Positions 4,492 through 6,565 of a stretch of 6,565 nt of DNA are shown piece by piece. The notes under the pieces are model-generated. The model worked only from the letters and a program-made list of their open reading frames with translations, was not told the DNA's origin and did not search any database. The stretch's first letter is position 1, and every line of letters begins with the position of its first letter. The position numbers were made by a program, and so were the translations under genes. The stretch is from JAYWAM01 sp043782425 (GTDB taxonomy: Bacteria > Pseudomonadota > Gammaproteobacteria > Burkholderiales > Usitatibacteraceae): positions 1 through 6,565 of the forward strand of contig JAYWAM010000093.1 in the NCBI GenBank assembly GCA_043782425.1, written 5' to 3'.

Positions 4492-5373
4492 TCAATATTG
4501 CACCTTGCGCTCAACGTATTTGAACTGCACCACAGTCAGCGCAATCACAATAACCATGAGCACCACCGATTGCGCCGCTGAGCCACCCAGGTCACCGGCT
4601 TTCATGCCATCGTAGTAAACCTTGTAGACCAGGATTTGCGTCGCTTGCACCGGCCCGCCTTGCGTGGTGGCGTCGATGATGCCGAAGGTATCAAAAAAAG
4701 CGTAGACGATATTCACCACGAACAGGAAGAAAGTGGTAGGCGAAAGCAGAGGGAAAATAATTGTCCAAAAGCGCCGCATCGGCCCGGCGCCATCAATGGC
4801 GGCGGCTTCAATAAGCGATTGGGGAATCGACTGCAAGCCGGCAAGAAAGAACAGGAAGTTATAGCTGATCTGCTTCCACACCGCCGCAATCACCACCAGG
4901 AACATGGCGTGATTGCCATTGAGTGCCGGGTCCCAGGGTATGCCCGCCAGTTTCAGCCAATAACCGGCAATGCCCACGCTGGGCGCAAACAAAAACAGCC
5001 ACAGCACCCCGGCAATCACCGGGGCCACTGCATAAGGCCAAATCAACAACGTTTTGTACACCAGCGCACCCTTGACGACGCGATCGGCAAGCACTGCAAA
5101 GAACAACGAAATACTCAGCCCGAAAAACGCCACCAGCACGCTGAACAGCGCCGTGGTCTTAAAGGACTCTAGATAATAACTATCGTGAAACAGCACCGCG
5201 AAATTCTGCAACCAGACGAATTCAGACCTGTTGCCAAACACATCCTGGATGAGCATGGATTGGTACAGCGCCTGAAAAGCCGGCCAGAAAAAGAAAATCG
5301 TCGTGACGGCGATCTGCGGTGCAAGCAGCGCATACGGCAGCCAGCGCGATTTAAAAACGACGCGCTTTTCCAT
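4492..5373 (-). CDS. ugpA: sn-glycerol-3-phosphate ABC transporter permease UgpA
   Basis: This is the first inner-membrane permease (MalF-type, BPD_transp_1) of the importer. The 293 residues have about six hydrophobic segments, near 15-35, 73-97, 105-129, 155-180, 210-232 and 265-287. The EAA loop runs from Glu189 (EAAAIDGAGPMRRFW) to Pro208 and contacts UgpC. LIWPYAVAPVIAGVLW at 110-125 and DTFGIIDATTQGGP at 228-241 are typical UgpA sequences. Length matches the E. coli protein (about 295). The ATG at 5373 lies only 5 bases after the ugpB stop, with no clear Shine-Dalgarno in the 3' end of ugpB, which suggests translational coupling. Confidence 0.94.
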   Translation of the reverse strand: MEKRVVFKSRWLPYALLAPQIAVTTIFFFWPAFQALYQSMLIQDVFGNRSEFVWLQNFAVLFHDSYYLESFKTTALFSVLVAFFGLSISLFFAVLADRVVKGALVYKTLLIWPYAVAPVIAGVLWLFLFAPSVGIAGYWLKLAGIPWDPALNGNHAMFLVVIAAVWKQISYNFLFFLAGLQSIPQSLIEAAAIDGAGPMRRFWTIIFPLLSPTTFFLFVVNIVYAFFDTFGIIDATTQGGPVQATQILVYKVYYDGMKAGDLGGSAAQSVVLMVIVIALTVVQFKYVERKVQY

Positions 5374-5378
5374 GCTAG

Positions 5379-6565
5379 CTAGCTTTTATTGGCCGCCTCA
5401 AATCTGCGCAGGATTTCATTGCCGCGTCTGACGGCGTCATCCAATGCCGTCTTGGCGTCTTTTTTGCCCGAAAACACCGCTTCCAGCTCTTCTTCGATGA
5501 CTTCCCGGCCCTGCACGTAGTTGCCGAAACGCAGGCCTTTTGAGTTTCCGGTTGGCGGCTTATTGTTTAGTTGTTTAATTGCAATATCGGCGCCCGGATT
5601 TTTGTCATAGAAGCCGGATTTGCGTGTCATTTCATAGGCCGCCATGGTGATAGGCACATAGCCCGTCGCGGTATGCCATTCCATCTGGATCTCAGGCCGC
5701 GACAGGAAAGTGAAAAACTTGGCGACGCCTTTGTAGCTATTGCTGGTCTTGCCGCCCATCACCCACAGAGAAGCGCCGCCGATAATCGAATTTTGCGGCG
5801 CGCCCTTCACGTCGTCGTGGTAGGGAATGAAATTCACCGACCAGTCAAATTTGGCATTGCGGCGGATGTTGGCCTGGGCGCCAGTTGAAGAAGTCATCAT
5901 CGCGCATTCGCCCGAGTAGAACTTGGCTTCAGCTTGATTGAGACGCCCGGCGTAGGTGAGCAAACCTTTCTTCGCCATGTCGCCCAGCATGGCGATGTGG
6001 CGCACATGCAGCGGCGAATTGATCTGGAACTGGGTATCCAGCCCGCTCATGCCATTTTCCTTGCTGCCAATCGGTACATTGTGCCAGGCGCTGAAGTTTT
6101 CGATATGCATCCACGATGGCCATCCGGTCGAATACACGCAGGATTGTCCGGATGCTTTGAGCTTTTCGGCTGCGGCGAGAAACTCCTTCCAGGTCTGGGG
6201 CGCTTTGTTGGGATCAAGGCCGGCCTTCTTGAACATATCTTTGTTGATGTAATAGACAATCGTCGAGCTGTTAAACGGAAACGACAGCATATTGCCTTTG
6301 CTGTCGGTGTAATAGCCTGCAACGGCGGGCAGATAAGCCTTGGGATCAAAAGGCTCGTCGGCATCCTTCATCAGCTTGGTCACCGGCACAATGGCACCCT
6401 TGGCGGCCATCATGGTCGCGGTTCCCACTTCAAATACTTGCAGGATATGCGGTGCGCTGCCGGCGCGATAAGCGGCGATAGCGGCGGTCATGGATTCCGG
6501 GTACTCGCCTTTGAACACCGGCACCACGCGGTAGTCTTTTTGCGAAGCGTTGAATTTATTGGCGA
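5379..6565 (-). CDS. ugpB: sn-glycerol-3-phosphate-binding periplasmic protein UgpB, N-terminus outside window
   Basis: UgpB captures sn-glycerol-3-phosphate (and glycerophosphodiesters in E. coli) in the periplasm and delivers it to UgpA/UgpE. The frame is open to the right edge, beginning ANKFNASQKDYRVVPVFKGE; the signal peptide and start lie beyond. The GTG at 6527 is internal, because homologous sequence continues upstream of it. Counting from that GTG, residues Tyr9, Glu33, Ser88, Trp113, Ser214, Gly251, Tyr290 and Arg341 fall at a constant offset of 56 from the ligand-binding residues I recall for E. coli UgpB (Tyr65, Glu89, Ser144, Trp169, Ser270, Gly307, Tyr346, Arg397). The 382 residues plus 56 equal the E. 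coli length of 438. Thus about 44 residues are missing and the binding site looks intact. It is first in the operon; any promoter (a PhoB box in E. coli) is outside the window. Confidence 0.95.
   Translation of the reverse strand, partial: ANKFNASQKDYRVVPVFKGEYPESMTAAIAAYRAGSAPHILQVFEVGTATMMAAKGAIVPVTKLMKDADEPFDPKAYLPAVAGYYTDSKGNMLSFPFNSSTIVYYINKDMFKKAGLDPNKAPQTWKEFLAAAEKLKASGQSCVYSTGWPSWMHIENFSAWHNVPIGSKENGMSGLDTQFQINSPLHVRHIAMLGDMAKKGLLTYAGRLNQAEAKFYSGECAMMTSSTGAQANIRRNAKFDWSVNFIPYHDDVKGAPQNSIIGGASLWVMGGKTSNSYKGVAKFFTFLSRPEIQMEWHTATGYVPITMAAYEMTRKSGFYDKNPGADIAIKQLNNKPPTGNSKGLRFGNYVQGREVIEEELEAVFSGKKDAKTALDDAVRRGNEILRRFEAANKS

Noticed and set aside
5374..5383. Palindrome gctagctagc between ugpB and ugpA as an operator
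   Set aside because: CTAG-rich and noticeable, but only 10 bases, formed partly by the ugpB stop codon, with no second copy at a promoter; it is probably chance.
6525..6527. GTG at 6527 as the start of ugpB
   Set aside because: The frame continues upstream with typical UgpB sequence to the window edge, and a start here would remove the signal peptide.

Overview
The window joins an ordinary housekeeping transport operon (right, minus strand) to a heavily scarred accessory region (left, plus strand). The right part, about 2484-6565, is the sn-glycerol-3-phosphate ABC importer in the order ugpB-ugpA-ugpE-ugpC, read leftwards. UgpB is cut by the right edge of the window. The proteins, codon use and repeat types suggest a proteobacterium, most likely a betaproteobacterium. 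That placement is inference, as there is no rRNA or other marker here.

The left part, 1-2480, contains almost no intact gene. In order it holds: (1) the 3' part of a REP-associated Y1/HUH transposase (RAYT) that seems to lack the segment carrying its catalytic tyrosine, ending in a duplicated 14-bp TGACCCC motif; (2) a fragment of a DUF4150 (PAAR-like) type VI secretion effector; (3) an IS3-family remnant with orfA only, breaking that effector; (4) the C-terminal toxin domain of an effector, probably the same one, without a start; (5) an intact AT-rich ORF directly behind it, the likely immunity gene; (6) an array of five GACGGGGTCA motifs, the complement of the TGACCCC motif at the RAYT end; (7) a short vgrG C-terminal repeat fragment split by a 183-bp miniature inverted-repeat element with perfect 20-bp ends and a 13-bp direct repeat on each side. 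The vgrG fragment ends just before the 3' end of ugpC, on the opposite strand.

The genes work together in two groups. UgpB captures glycerol-3-phosphate in the periplasm, UgpA and UgpE form the membrane channel, and UgpC powers it with ATP. The left region reads as the wreck of a type VI secretion cassette (VgrG spike, PAAR-like tip effector, toxin and immunity) dismantled by at least three kinds of mobile element. The most distinctive items are the 183-bp element, whose removal with one direct repeat restores the vgrG frame exactly, and the toxin/immunity pair, whose toxin class I cannot name with confidence.
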